From an uncultured Mycoplasmatota bacterium (lineage in GTDB: Bacteria > Bacillota_I > Bacilli_A > RF39 > UBA660), in NCBI GenBank assembly GCA_900547465.1, contig URHJ01000003.1, positions 1-64,000 on the forward strand: DNA of 64,000 bases, given 5' to 3'. Shown in pieces: positions 6,938 through 16,326 of the stretch (its first letter is position 1; each line of letters opens with the position of its first letter). The notes under the pieces were generated by a model. The model was not told where the DNA came from. It did no database searches and was given only the letters and a program-made list of their open reading frames with translations. The translations under genes were made by a program, and so were the position numbers.

Positions 6938-9553
6938 CTATTTTGCTTCATACCAATCATTTCCGTATTCAATATCTACCTTAAGTGGTGCCTCTAACGG
7001 ATATGTATTTTCCATAATATCTCTAACTATTTCAGTAACTTGATCCATTTCATCTTTTTTAACATTAAATACTAATTCATCGTGTACTTGAATTAACATT
7101 TTACTTTTTAAGCCAAGTTCTCTAAATTTATCATATATTTCAATCATAGCTTTTTTTAGAATATCTGCTGCTGTACCCTGAATTGGTGTATTTAAAGCTA
7201 TTCTTTCTCCTCCACTACGTACTAAGTAATTTTTACTTTGCAACTCTTCTATTACACGTTTTCTATTCATTAATGTTTTTACGTAACCGTGTTTATAGGC
7301 ATTTTGTTTTTCTTCTTCCATATATTCAGATATTCCTGGATATGTTTCCAAATAATTATCCATAAATTCTTTAGCCATTTTGATATTGATTCCCAAATCC
7401 TCAGAAAGCCCAAAACTACTTATTCCATATAGAATTCCAAAGTTAACGGCTTTTGCTGTTCTTCTCATACTCTTATCAACTTGATCTATTGGAACATGAT
7501 AGATATCACTAGCAGTTTTAGTATGTATATCTATATCATTTTTAAAAGCATCTATTAGGTTAGTGGCTTTTGACATAGAGGCAAATACTCTTAATTCAAC
7601 TTGTGAATAATCACTAGATAGTAAATATGAATCCTCATCTGGTATAAATGCTTTACGAATTAATTTTGAATATTCATCTCTAGCAGGAATGTTTTGTAAA
7701 TTAGGACTGATACTAGATAGACGGCCAGTCCTTGTAAGGGTTTGAGTGAAAATAGTATGAATTCTACCATCTTCACGCACTTCATTTTTTAAACCAACTG
7801 CATAATTAGTATATAATTTTGATAGTGTTCTATACTCAAGAATCTTGTTGACAATAGGATGTAGATCAACTATTTTATCAAGTATTTCCTTACTAGTTGA
7901 ATACTTATTATCTTTTACTCTTTTAGGGTACCTTATCTCCAATTTAACAAATAAAATTTCACTAAGTTGCTTGGGAGACATTATATTAAATTCTTCTCCT
8001 GCCTCGTTATATATATCTTTTTCTAATATACTCATTTTACTTTCTAGTTCTTTAGCAACAGAATCTAAGTATTCGCTATCAACTTTAATACCAGTTATCT
8101 CCATATCAGCTAACACTCTAGAAAGTGGCATTTCAATATCTTCAAATAAGTGTAATTCTTCATCTTCTTTTAATTTATTATAAATTTGTTCTTTTATCTC
8201 ATATATAAATTTAGCCTTGAATCCACAGTTTTGTTTAATAGTATCTATAGATACATCTTTAGGTTTCTTTTGAGTTCCATATATATCTTCATATAACGGA
8301 ATATTGTAATCAAAGTATTTAGCTAAGAAACTGATATCATCTTTAATAGTATAATTTAGCAAATATGCCGCTATCATCAAATCAAAAACAGTATTTTTTT
8401 CTTTAACACCAATCTTGTTAAATAGAACAATATTTCTTTTTAAATCATAAGTATATTTATTATAAATTGTAGAAAATAATTCACTATATTCAGTTACTTT
8501 ATCTCCAGGAATATAATAAGCTTTACTACCATCATATAGCCCTACACCTATTATTTTTCCTTTATTATAACTCTCAAAATCTGTTTCTACATAATATGAG
8601 AATTCTTTATTTTTTGGAAAATCAGTAATATCGGCAAATTCAAATTCATCTTTTGACTGACTATTTATAATAGATGGTTCATCGTCATAAACGTTCATCT
8701 TTCTTAATAATGAGAAGAACTCTAATTCATGTAATATTCCTAAAAAACGTTCTTTATCAAAACCTGTATATTCTAGTTCGTTAAGTGTAAAATCTAGAGG
8801 TACTTCTCTATAAATAGTTGCGATATCATAACTCATGTATGCATTATCTTTATCAGCTAATAATTTTTCTTTCGTTTTTCCCGAAATATCATCAATATTT
8901 TGATAAACTCCATCTAATGTTTTATATTTGCTTAACAAGTTAACAGCTGTTTTTTCACCTATTCCTTTAACCCCAGGAATGTTATCGCTTTTATCACCCA
9001 TTAAAGCTTTTAAATCAATCATATTGATTGGTTCGATACCACTATATGTATTTTTAAATTCATCTCGTGTCATTCGTATGAAGCCGCTTGTTTTCAATAG
9101 TTTAACTTCTACTTCATCACTGATAAGTTGTAGTAAGTCTTTATCACTACTAATGATTGTTGCGATAAACTCATCTTCTTCATCAACAATCTTTGCTACT
9201 GTTCCTATAATATCATCAGCTTCATAATTATCAATTTCGAAATGTTTTATTCCCATAGCATCTAGTACTTCTTTAGCTTTAGGAAACTGTAGTTTTAAAT
9301 CATTAGGCATCTCTACTCTTCCAGCTTTATACCAATCATATTGATCGTGTCTAAATGTTTTTCCTTTATCAAAGGCAACCAAAATATATGAAGGTTCTTC
9401 TTCCTTCATTATTTTGTTCATCATATTTATAAATCCATATAAAGCATTTGTAGGAAATCCTTTTGAATTTCTCATAATAACGCCTTGATATGCTGTTGCA
9501 TAATAACTTCTAAATAATAAATTATTTCCATCTACTAGTATAACTTTTTTCAT
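6938..9553 (-). CDS. polA: DNA polymerase I
   Basis: Repair and Okazaki-fragment polymerase. Residues 1-290 form the 5'-3' exonuclease (VDGNNLLFRSYYA, DKDLLQL, GDKSDNIPGVKGIGEKTA). Residues about 310-480 hold a 3'-5' exonuclease-like fold without the usual acidic DEDD set, as in most Firmicutes. The rest is the family A polymerase (SDYSQVELRV, RRTAKAVNFGILYG, QVHDELVF). 871 aa is typical. ATG 9553 is chosen because AGGTGA lies five bases upstream; an in-frame GTG at 9562 overlaps that site. Confidence 0.97.
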   Translation of the reverse strand: MKKVILVDGNNLLFRSYYATAYQGVIMRNSKGFPTNALYGFINMMNKIMKEEEPSYILVAFDKGKTFRHDQYDWYKAGRVEMPNDLKLQFPKAKEVLDAMGIKHFEIDNYEADDIIGTVAKIVDEEDEFIATIISSDKDLLQLISDEVEVKLLKTSGFIRMTRDEFKNTYSGIEPINMIDLKALMGDKSDNIPGVKGIGEKTAVNLLSKYKTLDGVYQNIDDISGKTKEKLLADKDNAYMSYDIATIYREVPLDFTLNELEYTGFDKERFLGILHELEFFSLLRKMNVYDDEPSIINSQSKDEFEFADITDFPKNKEFSYYVETDFESYNKGKIIGVGLYDGSKAYYIPGDKVTEYSELFSTIYNKYTYDLKRNIVLFNKIGVKEKNTVFDLMIAAYLLNYTIKDDISFLAKYFDYNIPLYEDIYGTQKKPKDVSIDTIKQNCGFKAKFIYEIKEQIYNKLKEDEELHLFEDIEMPLSRVLADMEITGIKVDSEYLDSVAKELESKMSILEKDIYNEAGEEFNIMSPKQLSEILFVKLEIRYPKRVKDNKYSTSKEILDKIVDLHPIVNKILEYRTLSKLYTNYAVGLKNEVREDGRIHTIFTQTLTRTGRLSSISPNLQNIPARDEYSKLIRKAFIPDEDSYLLSSDYSQVELRVFASMSKATNLIDAFKNDIDIHTKTASDIYHVPIDQVDKSMRRTAKAVNFGILYGISSFGLSEDLGINIKMAKEFMDNYLETYPGISEYMEEEKQNAYKHGYVKTLMNRKRVIEELQSKNYLVRSGGERIALNTPIQGTAADILKKAMIEIYDKFRELGLKSKMLIQVHDELVFNVKKDEMDQVTEIVRDIMENTYPLEAPLKVDIEYGNDWYEAK

Positions 9554-9571
9554 TCTCTTCACCTAAAAATA

Positions 9572-9580
9572 ATTATACCA
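9572..9580 (-). promoter_or_regulatory. Extended -10 promoter of polA-mutM
   Basis: The minus strand reads TGGTATAAT about 20 bases before the polA start. No good -35 at 17 bp is seen, so this would be an extended -10 promoter. Confidence 0.5.
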
Positions 9581-9615
9581 TAATTAAGAAAATTTATCTT
9601 ATTAAATCAGCTATA

Positions 9616-10224
9616 TTATAATTTCTTTTTTATTTTTGTATAAACCTTTTCATAATAACACTTTCCGCACAGTGGTACATATGAGATATTTTTATTAGTT
9701 TGATCTATTTCTACTTCTTCACCACTTGTTGTGAACTTATTATTAATTTTTCTAGCATTAAATTCAGCTGGTTCTCCACAGACGCATAAAGAATTAGTAT
9801 CCATTTTAATAATTTCATCAGCAAGTGATAATAATGCCTTACTTCCAGAAAATAACTCACCTCGGAAATTAGTTCTTAGACCAAAACAATTGATTGGAAT
9901 GTTTATTTTTTTATTTATTTTCCATAGCTCCGTTATTTGTTGTTCTGTTAAAAATTGTGCTTCATCAACAATAATGTAGTCTGATTCAATTATTTTATCG
10001 ATATAGAGCTCCGACAATATCCTCTCCTCCGATTCTAATAAAATATCGACTTTTCTTTTTTGACCTTGTCTGTTAATAATACAATCGTTACCTTTTTCAT
10101 CTATCTTAGGCTTAATTAATAATACTGTCTTTCCATTTTCTTCTAAATCATGTATTCGTTGGAATATTCTGGTTGTTTTTCCACCTTTCATAGCACTATA
10201 ATAAAAATTTATTTTTTCATTCAT
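9616..10224 (-). CDS. tdk: Thymidine kinase
   Basis: Salvages thymidine to dTMP. A type II (TK1-like) enzyme: P-loop region YSAMKGGKTT (residues 8-17), DEAQFL Walker B, a flexible lasso, and a zinc site from CVCG and CGKC pairs. 202 aa is typical. The start at 10224 follows GGAGGTAATTTT; the frame is open upstream to 10266 without a better site. It has its own strong promoter. Confidence 0.95.
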   Translation of the reverse strand: MNEKINFYYSAMKGGKTTRIFQRIHDLEENGKTVLLIKPKIDEKGNDCIINRQGQKRKVDILLESEERILSELYIDKIIESDYIIVDEAQFLTEQQITELWKINKKINIPINCFGLRTNFRGELFSGSKALLSLADEIIKMDTNSLCVCGEPAEFNARKINNKFTTSGEEVEIDQTNKNISYVPLCGKCYYEKVYTKIKKKL

Positions 10225-10269
10225 AAAATTACCTCCATTTATTATTTTATTAGAATCTTTACCCAAACA

Positions 10270-10299
10270 ATTATAAGTATTTATCTATATATTTGTCAA
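10270..10299 (-). promoter_or_regulatory. Promoter of tdk
   Basis: On the minus strand, consensus TTGACA (10294-10299), 18-bp spacer, TATAAT (10270-10275). Confidence 0.8.
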
Positions 10300-10324
10300 T
10301 TGATAGCTGATGTAAAAATCAGCT

Positions 10325-10480
10325 TTACGATTTCTTTCCGATGGATAAAGAAGAATTAATATTACGAAAATCACTTCTAGAATCCAATTCTTGTACCCTA
10401 TTACAAACTAGTAGTGTACATAAAACAGCTAATACATAAATAACTGTAATACAAATTCCTCCTTTTACCACTTTCATCAT
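10325..10480 (-). CDS. 51-aa single-pass membrane peptide, candidate SOS division inhibitor
   Basis: A 51-codon gene too short for routine calling. AAGGAGTGGATTGAA gives an ideal ribosome binding site for ATG 10480 (a second ATG follows directly). Residues 3-26 include one hydrophobic membrane segment; residues 27-51 are a short hydrophilic tail. It is divergent from lexA and sits under a perfect TTGACA-17-TATAAT promoter whose spacer contains a LexA-type palindrome. In Bacillus and Listeria the gene divergent from lexA is yneA, a LexA-controlled membrane inhibitor of cell division (about 100 aa, with LysM); small SOS membrane inhibitors exist elsewhere (Caulobacter SidA). The function is inferred from position and topology only; no sequence family is recognised. 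Confidence 0.72.
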   Translation of the reverse strand: MMKVVKGGICITVIYVLAVLCTLLVCNRVQELDSRSDFRNINSSLSIGKKS

Positions 10481-10511
10481 TTCAATCCACTCCTTTCTCA
10501 ATTACAAATTA

Positions 10512-10540
10512 ATTATATATCATACAATTGTTCGTGTCAA
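10512..10540 (-). promoter_or_regulatory. Promoter of the 51-aa peptide with LexA-like box in the spacer
   Basis: On the minus strand, TTGACA (10535-10540), 17 bp, TATAAT (10512-10517). The spacer starts with CGAACAATTGTATG (10521-10534), close to the Firmicute LexA box CGAAC-N4-GTTCG. LexA bound here would block the promoter. Confidence 0.75.
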
Positions 10541-10550
10541 TGTACATTTA

Positions 10551-10597
10551 AAACATTTGTTTGACTTTTTACGTAAAGAATGATAAACTACAATTGT
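10551..10597 (+). promoter_or_regulatory. Promoter of lexA with two LexA-like boxes
   Basis: TTGACT (10561-10566), 17 bp, TAAACT (10584-10589). AAACATTTGTTT (10551-10562) overlaps the -35 and ACAATTGT (10590-10597) lies at the expected transcription start. The first shares AACATTTGT with the ruvA promoter. This implies autorepression. Confidence 0.7.
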
Positions 10598-10610
10598 AAA
10601 GGAGGTAAAT

Positions 10611-11228
10611 ATGGAAAAGTTAACAGATCGACAAGAATACATCCTACAAACATTAAAAAAGTTAATAGCTAAAAATGGTTATCCACCTACTGTAAGAGAA
10701 ATAGGACAAGAAGCTAATCTTCATTCTCCAGCAACTATTCATTTTCATTTAAAGAAACTAGAAGAAAAAGGATATTTAAAGAAAGTGTCAGGAACAAATA
10801 GAACAATAGAACTTCTTGTACCAAACGAATATTTGGAAAAAGAAGATGATGTGGTTGATGTTCCTTTATTAGGAAAAGTTACTGCAGGTACTCCAATAGA
10901 AGCTATTGAAACACCAGATGAATACTTCTCTTTACCAGCTAATCTAATTAGTAATAAAAAGGAAGTATTTACTTTGAAAGTCAGTGGTGAATCTATGATT
11001 AATGTTGGAATTTATGATGGAGATATTTTAATTGTAGAAAAACAATCTACTGCTAAAAATGGTGATACAGTAGTCGCTATGAACAAAGATAATGAAGCTA
11101 CTGTTAAAACGTTCTATAAAGAAAATGGATATTTTAGATTACAACCAGAAAATGATACAATGGATCCAATTATATTAGATGAGGTTACTATTTTAGGTAA
11201 AGCTATTGGTTTATATAGAAAATTTTAA
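10611..11228 (+). CDS. lexA: SOS response repressor LexA
   Basis: Represses DNA-damage genes and cleaves itself when RecA filaments form. Residues 1-65 form the winged helix-turn-helix (YPPTVREIGQEANLHSPAT), followed by a linker, the Ala-Gly cleavage site in VTAGTP, and the S24 peptidase domain with catalytic Ser (SGESM) and Lys (EATVKTF). 205 aa is standard. AGGAGG lies upstream of ATG 10611. The divergent membrane peptide and the boxes in between match the usual lexA locus of Firmicutes. Confidence 0.97.
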   Translation: MEKLTDRQEYILQTLKKLIAKNGYPPTVREIGQEANLHSPATIHFHLKKLEEKGYLKKVSGTNRTIELLVPNEYLEKEDDVVDVPLLGKVTAGTPIEAIETPDEYFSLPANLISNKKEVFTLKVSGESMINVGIYDGDILIVEKQSTAKNGDTVVAMNKDNEATVKTFYKENGYFRLQPENDTMDPIILDEVTILGKAIGLYRKF

Positions 11229-11246
11229 AGTCTTTTAGGCTTTTTT
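11226..11246 (+). terminator. Terminator of lexA
   Basis: Stem AAAGTC/GGCTTT (one G-T pair) with loop TTTTA, then a T run; it starts at the stop codon. Confidence 0.75.
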
Positions 11247-11252
11247 TAGTGC

Positions 11253-11280
11253 AATAAAAAACTACTAACATAGTTAGTAG
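11253..11280 (-). terminator. Terminator of mtaB-recD2-small membrane gene
   Basis: On the minus strand, 7-bp stem CTACTAA/TTAGTAG with a 5-base loop, followed by six T. Confidence 0.85.
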
Positions 11281-11296
11281 AAAAACATAAGTTTTA

Positions 11297-11464
11297 TTAT
11301 TCCATATTTTCTAATTTTAATAACATATTAGAAGCAGTGTCTTTTGCCATTTCTTTTATATCTTCCATATAATCAGGATTTTTCTTTTTATACATCATAA
11401 AAGCGGCTCCTCCTGCACTCATTAAAGCTCCCATCATAAGCATTCTCTTTGTATTCTTTTTCAT
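11297..11464 (-). CDS. 55-aa small membrane protein, YtxH-like
   Basis: Starts at ATG 11464 after AGAGGTGATTATAATT. Residues 7-23 form one Gly/Ala/Met-rich membrane segment, followed by a positively charged stretch and an amphipathic helix ending LENME. The layout recalls short YtxH/gas-vesicle-like stress proteins, but no family is certain. It lies 60 bp downstream of recD2 and ahead of a good terminator, so it is probably the last gene of the mtaB-recD2 unit. Confidence 0.7.
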   Translation of the reverse strand: MKKNTKRMLMMGALMSAGGAAFMMYKKKNPDYMEDIKEMAKDTASNMLLKLENME

Positions 11465-11524
11465 AATTATAATCACCTCTTTAGAAAATATGTGGTACAA
11501 GTGTACCATTTTTATTATCTGTTG

Positions 11525-13726
11525 TTATTCTCCATTTATACCAGAAATTAAAAAATCTTTGATTCCTGTTCTTCTAATATCATTTTTATTATTAGCTACC
11601 GCAAGTTCTAATGCCTTATATTCTCCAATTAAATAAAGTTTTGTTTTACTTCTGGTGATTCCTGTATATATAAGTTTTCTATATAACATTTTCTTATAAT
11701 CTCTAGTAAGTGGAATTACTACAATATCAAATTCACTACCTTGAGACTTATGAATACTAATTGCGTAGGCTAGTTTAAATTTATAAAAATTAGCTGGTGT
11801 ATATTTAACAATATTGTTATCAAAATCTATATAAATTTCTTTGTTAGGTCTTGTGACAATTCTAGTAATGATACCTATATCGCCATTATAAACATTATCA
11901 TCTGGCATATTTGTAAGTTGAATTACTTTGTCACCTTCTCTATAAGTAACTTCACCTACTTTTATTTCTGCTTTTTTTGCTTCTTTTTTATTAAATATTT
12001 TTTGTACATTTTGATTTATCAAGTCTATTCCATTTTGTGTCTTATACATTGGAGCTAATATTTGAAAATTTTTATAAGAATAGTCTTTATAAGTAGATGA
12101 TACATCACAAATGTAATTCATAATCTCAGAACTATCGCATTCAATAAAAGTTAAATCATCACTTTCATTAAATAGATCTTTACATAATGAATCGTTACGT
12201 ATATCTGATGATAAAGTTATAATATTAGAATCCGCTCCTTGACGATACAGTTCTTTTAGTTCTATAACTGGTAGGACATTGGAGCAAATAAAATCATGTA
12301 AAAGTTGTCCTGGGCCAACACTAGGTAATTGATCATAATCGCCAACTAATATTATTTTAGTATTAACACTTAAACCTCTTAATAAATTGCTGAATAAATA
12401 AGTATCTATCATACTAGCTTCATCAACTAAAACAAATTCAACCTTACTTTTATTATACTCATTTACTTGAAAAGTATCATTATCTTTATTCCATTTTAAA
12501 AAGCGATGAATAGTAGATGCTTTAAGTAAAGTTGTTTCACTCATTCTTTTTGCTGCTCTACCTGTTGGTGCTAGAAGTGCAACTTTATCTTGAAGTTTTT
12601 CATAACTTAGTTTGTTAACATCTTTATAAAGTTCTAATATTGCTTTAATAATTGTGGTCTTTCCTGTTCCAGGTCCACCAGTAATTATTAAAATGTTCTT
12701 GTAAAAAGATTCTTCTATTGCTTTTCTTTGATCTTTATTATAAGTGATTCTAAAGTAATCTTCTAGTTTTGTTATTCTAGAATCTAGATCTTTGCAAACA
12801 TTATCTTTAGCGTGATTTAGAATTTGGAAACGTTTTACAATTAATGTTTCAGCTTCATACATTTCCATTACATAGTAGTTATCTTGGTATTTTTTTATTT
12901 TTAAGTTTAATATTAGTTCATTAATTCTTTCTTGAAAAATGTCTTTAGTAATTCTAACACCAAGGACACGTGGCAGATACGAATATATCTCATCTAGACT
13001 AAAATAACAATGTCCTAAAGTATTAGATAACTCTCTCATTATGTATAAAATAGATGCATCAATTCTTCTTTCATCATCAGGTTTTATACCGATTTTTTTG
13101 GAGATTGAATCAATTTTTTTATATGTCATTTCATAAACATCTTCAATTAACATATAAATATCTTCTTCTACAACTGAGATTGTTTTTTCTTTATAGTAAT
13201 TGTAAACAATCATACTATCTTTAGTTGAAAATCCTAAGTTGTTCAAGTATAGAATCGTTTCATAGCTTGATTCATACTCCATTAATTTATCATGTAAAGT
13301 TTTAGCATTTTTCTCTGTGATAGTTGGAATTAATACTAAATTAGATGGATTTTCTAGAATAATAGAAAATGTATCTTTACCTAGAACATCAACAATTCTT
13401 TTAGCCTTTGCTTCACCTATTCCTTTAAATAATCCTCCTGATAAAAACTCAACTATTGAGTCTTTTTCTTCTGGCATTAATCTATCGTAGTGTTCTACTA
13501 AAAACTGTTCTCCATATTTTGGGTGATTCACTAATTTACCATAAAATTTATAAGTATCAACTTCATTTAATTCATGAAAATATCCAGTAAAGGTAATAGT
13601 ACGGTTTATGTATATATCAAGTTCTTCATCGTTTGTTTCAGAAACTTTAAATATACCAATAATATAGCCTGAATCACTAGTAAATATACTTTTTCTATAT
13701 TGTCCCTTAATATATACTTCTTCCAT
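11525..13726 (-). CDS. recD2: RecD2-type DNA helicase
   Basis: A 5'-3' superfamily 1B helicase acting in replication and repair without RecBC. The 733-aa protein has the RecD2 N-terminal OB-like and helix-hairpin-helix region (GIGEAKAKRIVDVLG near residue 100), then two RecA-like domains: Walker A GGPGTGKTT near residue 340, VDEASMID, and the C-terminal AYAISIHKSQGSEFD motif. The start at 13726 follows AGGAGGCAGT; it begins 8 bp after the mtaB stop codon, so the two are probably co-transcribed. Confidence 0.93.
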   Translation of the reverse strand: MEEVYIKGQYRKSIFTSDSGYIIGIFKVSETNDEELDIYINRTITFTGYFHELNEVDTYKFYGKLVNHPKYGEQFLVEHYDRLMPEEKDSIVEFLSGGLFKGIGEAKAKRIVDVLGKDTFSIILENPSNLVLIPTITEKNAKTLHDKLMEYESSYETILYLNNLGFSTKDSMIVYNYYKEKTISVVEEDIYMLIEDVYEMTYKKIDSISKKIGIKPDDERRIDASILYIMRELSNTLGHCYFSLDEIYSYLPRVLGVRITKDIFQERINELILNLKIKKYQDNYYVMEMYEAETLIVKRFQILNHAKDNVCKDLDSRITKLEDYFRITYNKDQRKAIEESFYKNILIITGGPGTGKTTIIKAILELYKDVNKLSYEKLQDKVALLAPTGRAAKRMSETTLLKASTIHRFLKWNKDNDTFQVNEYNKSKVEFVLVDEASMIDTYLFSNLLRGLSVNTKIILVGDYDQLPSVGPGQLLHDFICSNVLPVIELKELYRQGADSNIITLSSDIRNDSLCKDLFNESDDLTFIECDSSEIMNYICDVSSTYKDYSYKNFQILAPMYKTQNGIDLINQNVQKIFNKKEAKKAEIKVGEVTYREGDKVIQLTNMPDDNVYNGDIGIITRIVTRPNKEIYIDFDNNIVKYTPANFYKFKLAYAISIHKSQGSEFDIVVIPLTRDYKKMLYRKLIYTGITRSKTKLYLIGEYKALELAVANNKNDIRRTGIKDFLISGINGE

Positions 13727-13734
13727 ACTGCCTC

Positions 13735-15009
13735 CTATTTTATTTTGCCAATACAATATGGATATGAGATATCAGTAATTAAGACATCATAAAACTTATT
13801 ATGTTCTAATTTACCTTCTATCTTAACATTTAGGAAATTTCCTGTATGTCCATAACTGTAACCATCTTTATATTGTTCTATTAAAACACTTTCACTTTTT
13901 CCAATGAATTTAGAAAAATAATTGTTCTCTAATTCTTTAGAAACCTCAAGTAGTTTTCTAGATCTTTTCTTTTTTTCTTCATTTGATAAATGATTTGGTA
14001 ATTCTTCTGCTTTTGTACCATTTCTTAAAGAGAAAGGAAAAACATGTATTTTGGCAAAACCAATTTTCTTACAAGTTTCTATTGTTTTTTCAAACAATTT
14101 TTCATCTTCACCTGGGAAACCTACAATTACATCTGTTGTTATAGAAATCATAGGTCTAATTTTTCTTATCTGTTCTATCTTTTTAAAGTAATAATCTAAA
14201 TCATATTTCCTATTCATAAGTTTTAGTATTTCATCACTACCTGCTTGCATAGGGATATGTAGGTGATCTACAATTACATCATTGTCTTTAATAATAGAAA
14301 GCACTCTGTCATTTAATTCTGTTATTTCAATAGAAGAAATACGTAGTCTTTTTAACCCTTCGATTTTTACTACTTCACTAAGTAAATCGGCAAAGTCATA
14401 ATCTTTGTCATAACCATAGTTTCCTGTATGAATACCTGTTAAGACAACTTCTTGATACCCGTTTGATACTAAGTCATTAATTTCAGATATAACTTTATCT
14501 TTATCTTTACTACGACACTTACCACGTACGAAAGGAATGATGCAGTAACTACAAAAGTTGTCACAGCCATCTTGTATTTTTACAAAAGCACGCGTTCTTC
14601 CTGGAAATTCTTTAATATACATGTCTTCAAACTCTGTAAATCTATTAGAATATAGATCCTTGATTATATTTTTCTTTTCAAAGTATTGATGAATTAACTC
14701 TACTATTTTAGATTTATCTTTATTACCAATAACAATGTCAAGTCCTGGTATTTGATAATTTTTATTAGCTTCAATAAAACAGCCCATTGCGACTACACAA
14801 GCATCGGGATTATTTCTAATAGCTTGTCTTATCATCTTACGTGACTTGATATCTGAAGTGTTGGTAACTGTACATGTATTAATAATATAAACATCACAAA
14901 CATCATGAAAGTCACATATTTCAAAACCATTGCTTTTTAATAAATTGGCAACAAACTCACTTTCATACATATTAACTTTACAACCTAATGTTAAAATTCC
15001 TACTTTCAT
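13735..15009 (-). CDS. mtaB: tRNA t6A37 methylthiotransferase MtaB
   Basis: Converts t6A37 to ms2t6A37 in ANN-decoding tRNAs. Three parts are visible: an N-terminal UPF0004 domain with conserved Cys (GCKVNMYESE, TCTVT, GCF), a radical-SAM domain with CDNFCSYCIIPF (Cys triad for the 4Fe-4S cluster near residue 150), and a C-terminal TRAM domain. 424 aa fits MtaB (B. subtilis YqeV, about 450). It has a near-consensus promoter. Confidence 0.93.
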   Translation of the reverse strand: MKVGILTLGCKVNMYESEFVANLLKSNGFEICDFHDVCDVYIINTCTVTNTSDIKSRKMIRQAIRNNPDACVVAMGCFIEANKNYQIPGLDIVIGNKDKSKIVELIHQYFEKKNIIKDLYSNRFTEFEDMYIKEFPGRTRAFVKIQDGCDNFCSYCIIPFVRGKCRSKDKDKVISEINDLVSNGYQEVVLTGIHTGNYGYDKDYDFADLLSEVVKIEGLKRLRISSIEITELNDRVLSIIKDNDVIVDHLHIPMQAGSDEILKLMNRKYDLDYYFKKIEQIRKIRPMISITTDVIVGFPGEDEKLFEKTIETCKKIGFAKIHVFPFSLRNGTKAEELPNHLSNEEKKKRSRKLLEVSKELENNYFSKFIGKSESVLIEQYKDGYSYGHTGNFLNVKIEGKLEHNKFYDVLITDISYPYCIGKIK

Positions 15010-15033
15010 ACTACTTCCTCATTTCTAGCTAAC

Positions 15034-15062
15034 ATTATATCATTTTAAGCTTGAAGTGTAAA
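15034..15062 (-). promoter_or_regulatory. Promoter of mtaB-recD2
   Basis: On the minus strand, TTTACA (15057-15062), 17 bp, TATAAT (15034-15039). Confidence 0.8.
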
Positions 15063-15126
15063 TCAAACATTTATAAATATATATACTTATCTTTTAGTTT
15101 ATTATTAGTTTTTTTCTATAAAATAC

Positions 15127-15158
15127 ATAAAAACAAATAAGATTTTTTCTTATTTGTT
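15127..15158 (-). terminator. Terminator of the hrcA-dnaJ operon
   Basis: On the minus strand, 10-bp stem AACAAATAAG/CTTATTTGTT with a 7-base loop, then T residues. Confidence 0.8.
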
Positions 15159-15178
15159 AATATTTCTTATTATAAATT

Positions 15179-16321
15179 TTATTTATCTTCGTTTTTTTCA
15201 GTGAATTTATCAAATTTGATAATGGTAGAGTCCTCTAAATTAGTTTTATTTAAAGATTCTATCAATTTCTTTTGTTCACGAGATAATTTCTTTGGTGTTA
15301 TTACTTTTAAGATGATATACATATTACCTTTTGTTCTATGGTATTTATTATCAATTCCTTTACCTCTTATTCTTTGCTTATCGCCTGAATCACTACCAGC
15401 TGGAATTGTTAATTTAACGTTACCATAAAGAGTTGGAATTGTTTTTTTACAACCTAGGATTGCTTCTGTTATAGTTATTGGAACTTCTAGGTAAATATCA
15501 TCACCGTCTCTTACAAAGTATTCATGTGAAGACACTACAAATTCTAAATATAAATCTCCATTTGGTCCCCCATTTGAACCTGGATTACCTTTTCCAGATA
15601 CTCTTAGACGGTCTCCATTATCAATACCGGCAGGAATATTTACAGTAATAGTTTTGTTCTTTTTTATTTTTCCTTTACCGTGACAAGTACTACATTTTTT
15701 ATCATATGTTTTTCCTGTTCCATTACAATATGAACAAGTTGTTTTAGAAACAAATGATCCTAAGATTGTATGTTGTTCAGTTGTTACAGTACCACTACCG
15801 TGACAATGATCACAAGTATGTTCTCCATGTCCACCACGGCCATCACAATCATCACAATCTTCTACAACATCAAGATTAATATCACGACTTGAACCAAATA
15901 CAGCTTCTTCAAAACTGATTTCAAAATGCATCAATAAATCTGAACCACGAACTGCTCTGTTTCGTCCAGCTGTTGATCCACCAAATCCAGAGAATCCTCC
16001 ACCAAAGATGTTATCAAATATATCACCAAAGTCAAAGTCACCGGCATCGAATCCTGCTCCACCAAATCCAGAAAAACCAGATCCAGCAGCACCAGATACT
16101 CCAGCATGACCATATTGATCATACATTTTGCGTTTTTGTTCATCGGATAGTACTTCATATGCTTCTTGTACTTCTTTAAATTTTTCTTCTGCATTTGGAT
16201 TATCTTTATTTAAATCTGGATGGTATTTTTTTGCTAACTTCCTAAAAGCACTTTTTATCTCTTGAGCTGTTGCACTTTTAGAGACACCTAATACTTCATA
16301 ATAGTCTCTTTTGTCAGCCAT
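15179..16321 (-). CDS. dnaJ: Chaperone protein DnaJ
   Basis: Type I Hsp40 co-chaperone that stimulates DnaK ATPase and delivers clients. The J domain (residues 4-70) has HPD in KYHPDLNK; a Gly/Phe/Ser/Ala-rich linker follows (75-125); four CxxCxGxG-type zinc motifs start near residue 148; the C-terminal substrate-binding beta domains follow. 380 aa is typical. Last gene of the hrcA operon, 5 bp after pepF rather than directly after dnaK. Confidence 0.98.
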   Translation of the reverse strand: MADKRDYYEVLGVSKSATAQEIKSAFRKLAKKYHPDLNKDNPNAEEKFKEVQEAYEVLSDEQKRKMYDQYGHAGVSGAAGSGFSGFGGAGFDAGDFDFGDIFDNIFGGGFSGFGGSTAGRNRAVRGSDLLMHFEISFEEAVFGSSRDINLDVVEDCDDCDGRGGHGEHTCDHCHGSGTVTTEQHTILGSFVSKTTCSYCNGTGKTYDKKCSTCHGKGKIKKNKTITVNIPAGIDNGDRLRVSGKGNPGSNGGPNGDLYLEFVVSSHEYFVRDGDDIYLEVPITITEAILGCKKTIPTLYGNVKLTIPAGSDSGDKQRIRGKGIDNKYHRTKGNMYIILKVITPKKLSREQKKLIESLNKTNLEDSTIIKFDKFTEKNEDK

Positions 16322-16326
16322 TTATA

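Noticed and set aside
15931..16194. Open frames overlapping the Gly-rich part of dnaJ on both strands
   Set aside because: They are shadows of the repetitive dnaJ codons; no ribosome binding sites and biased low-complexity translations.
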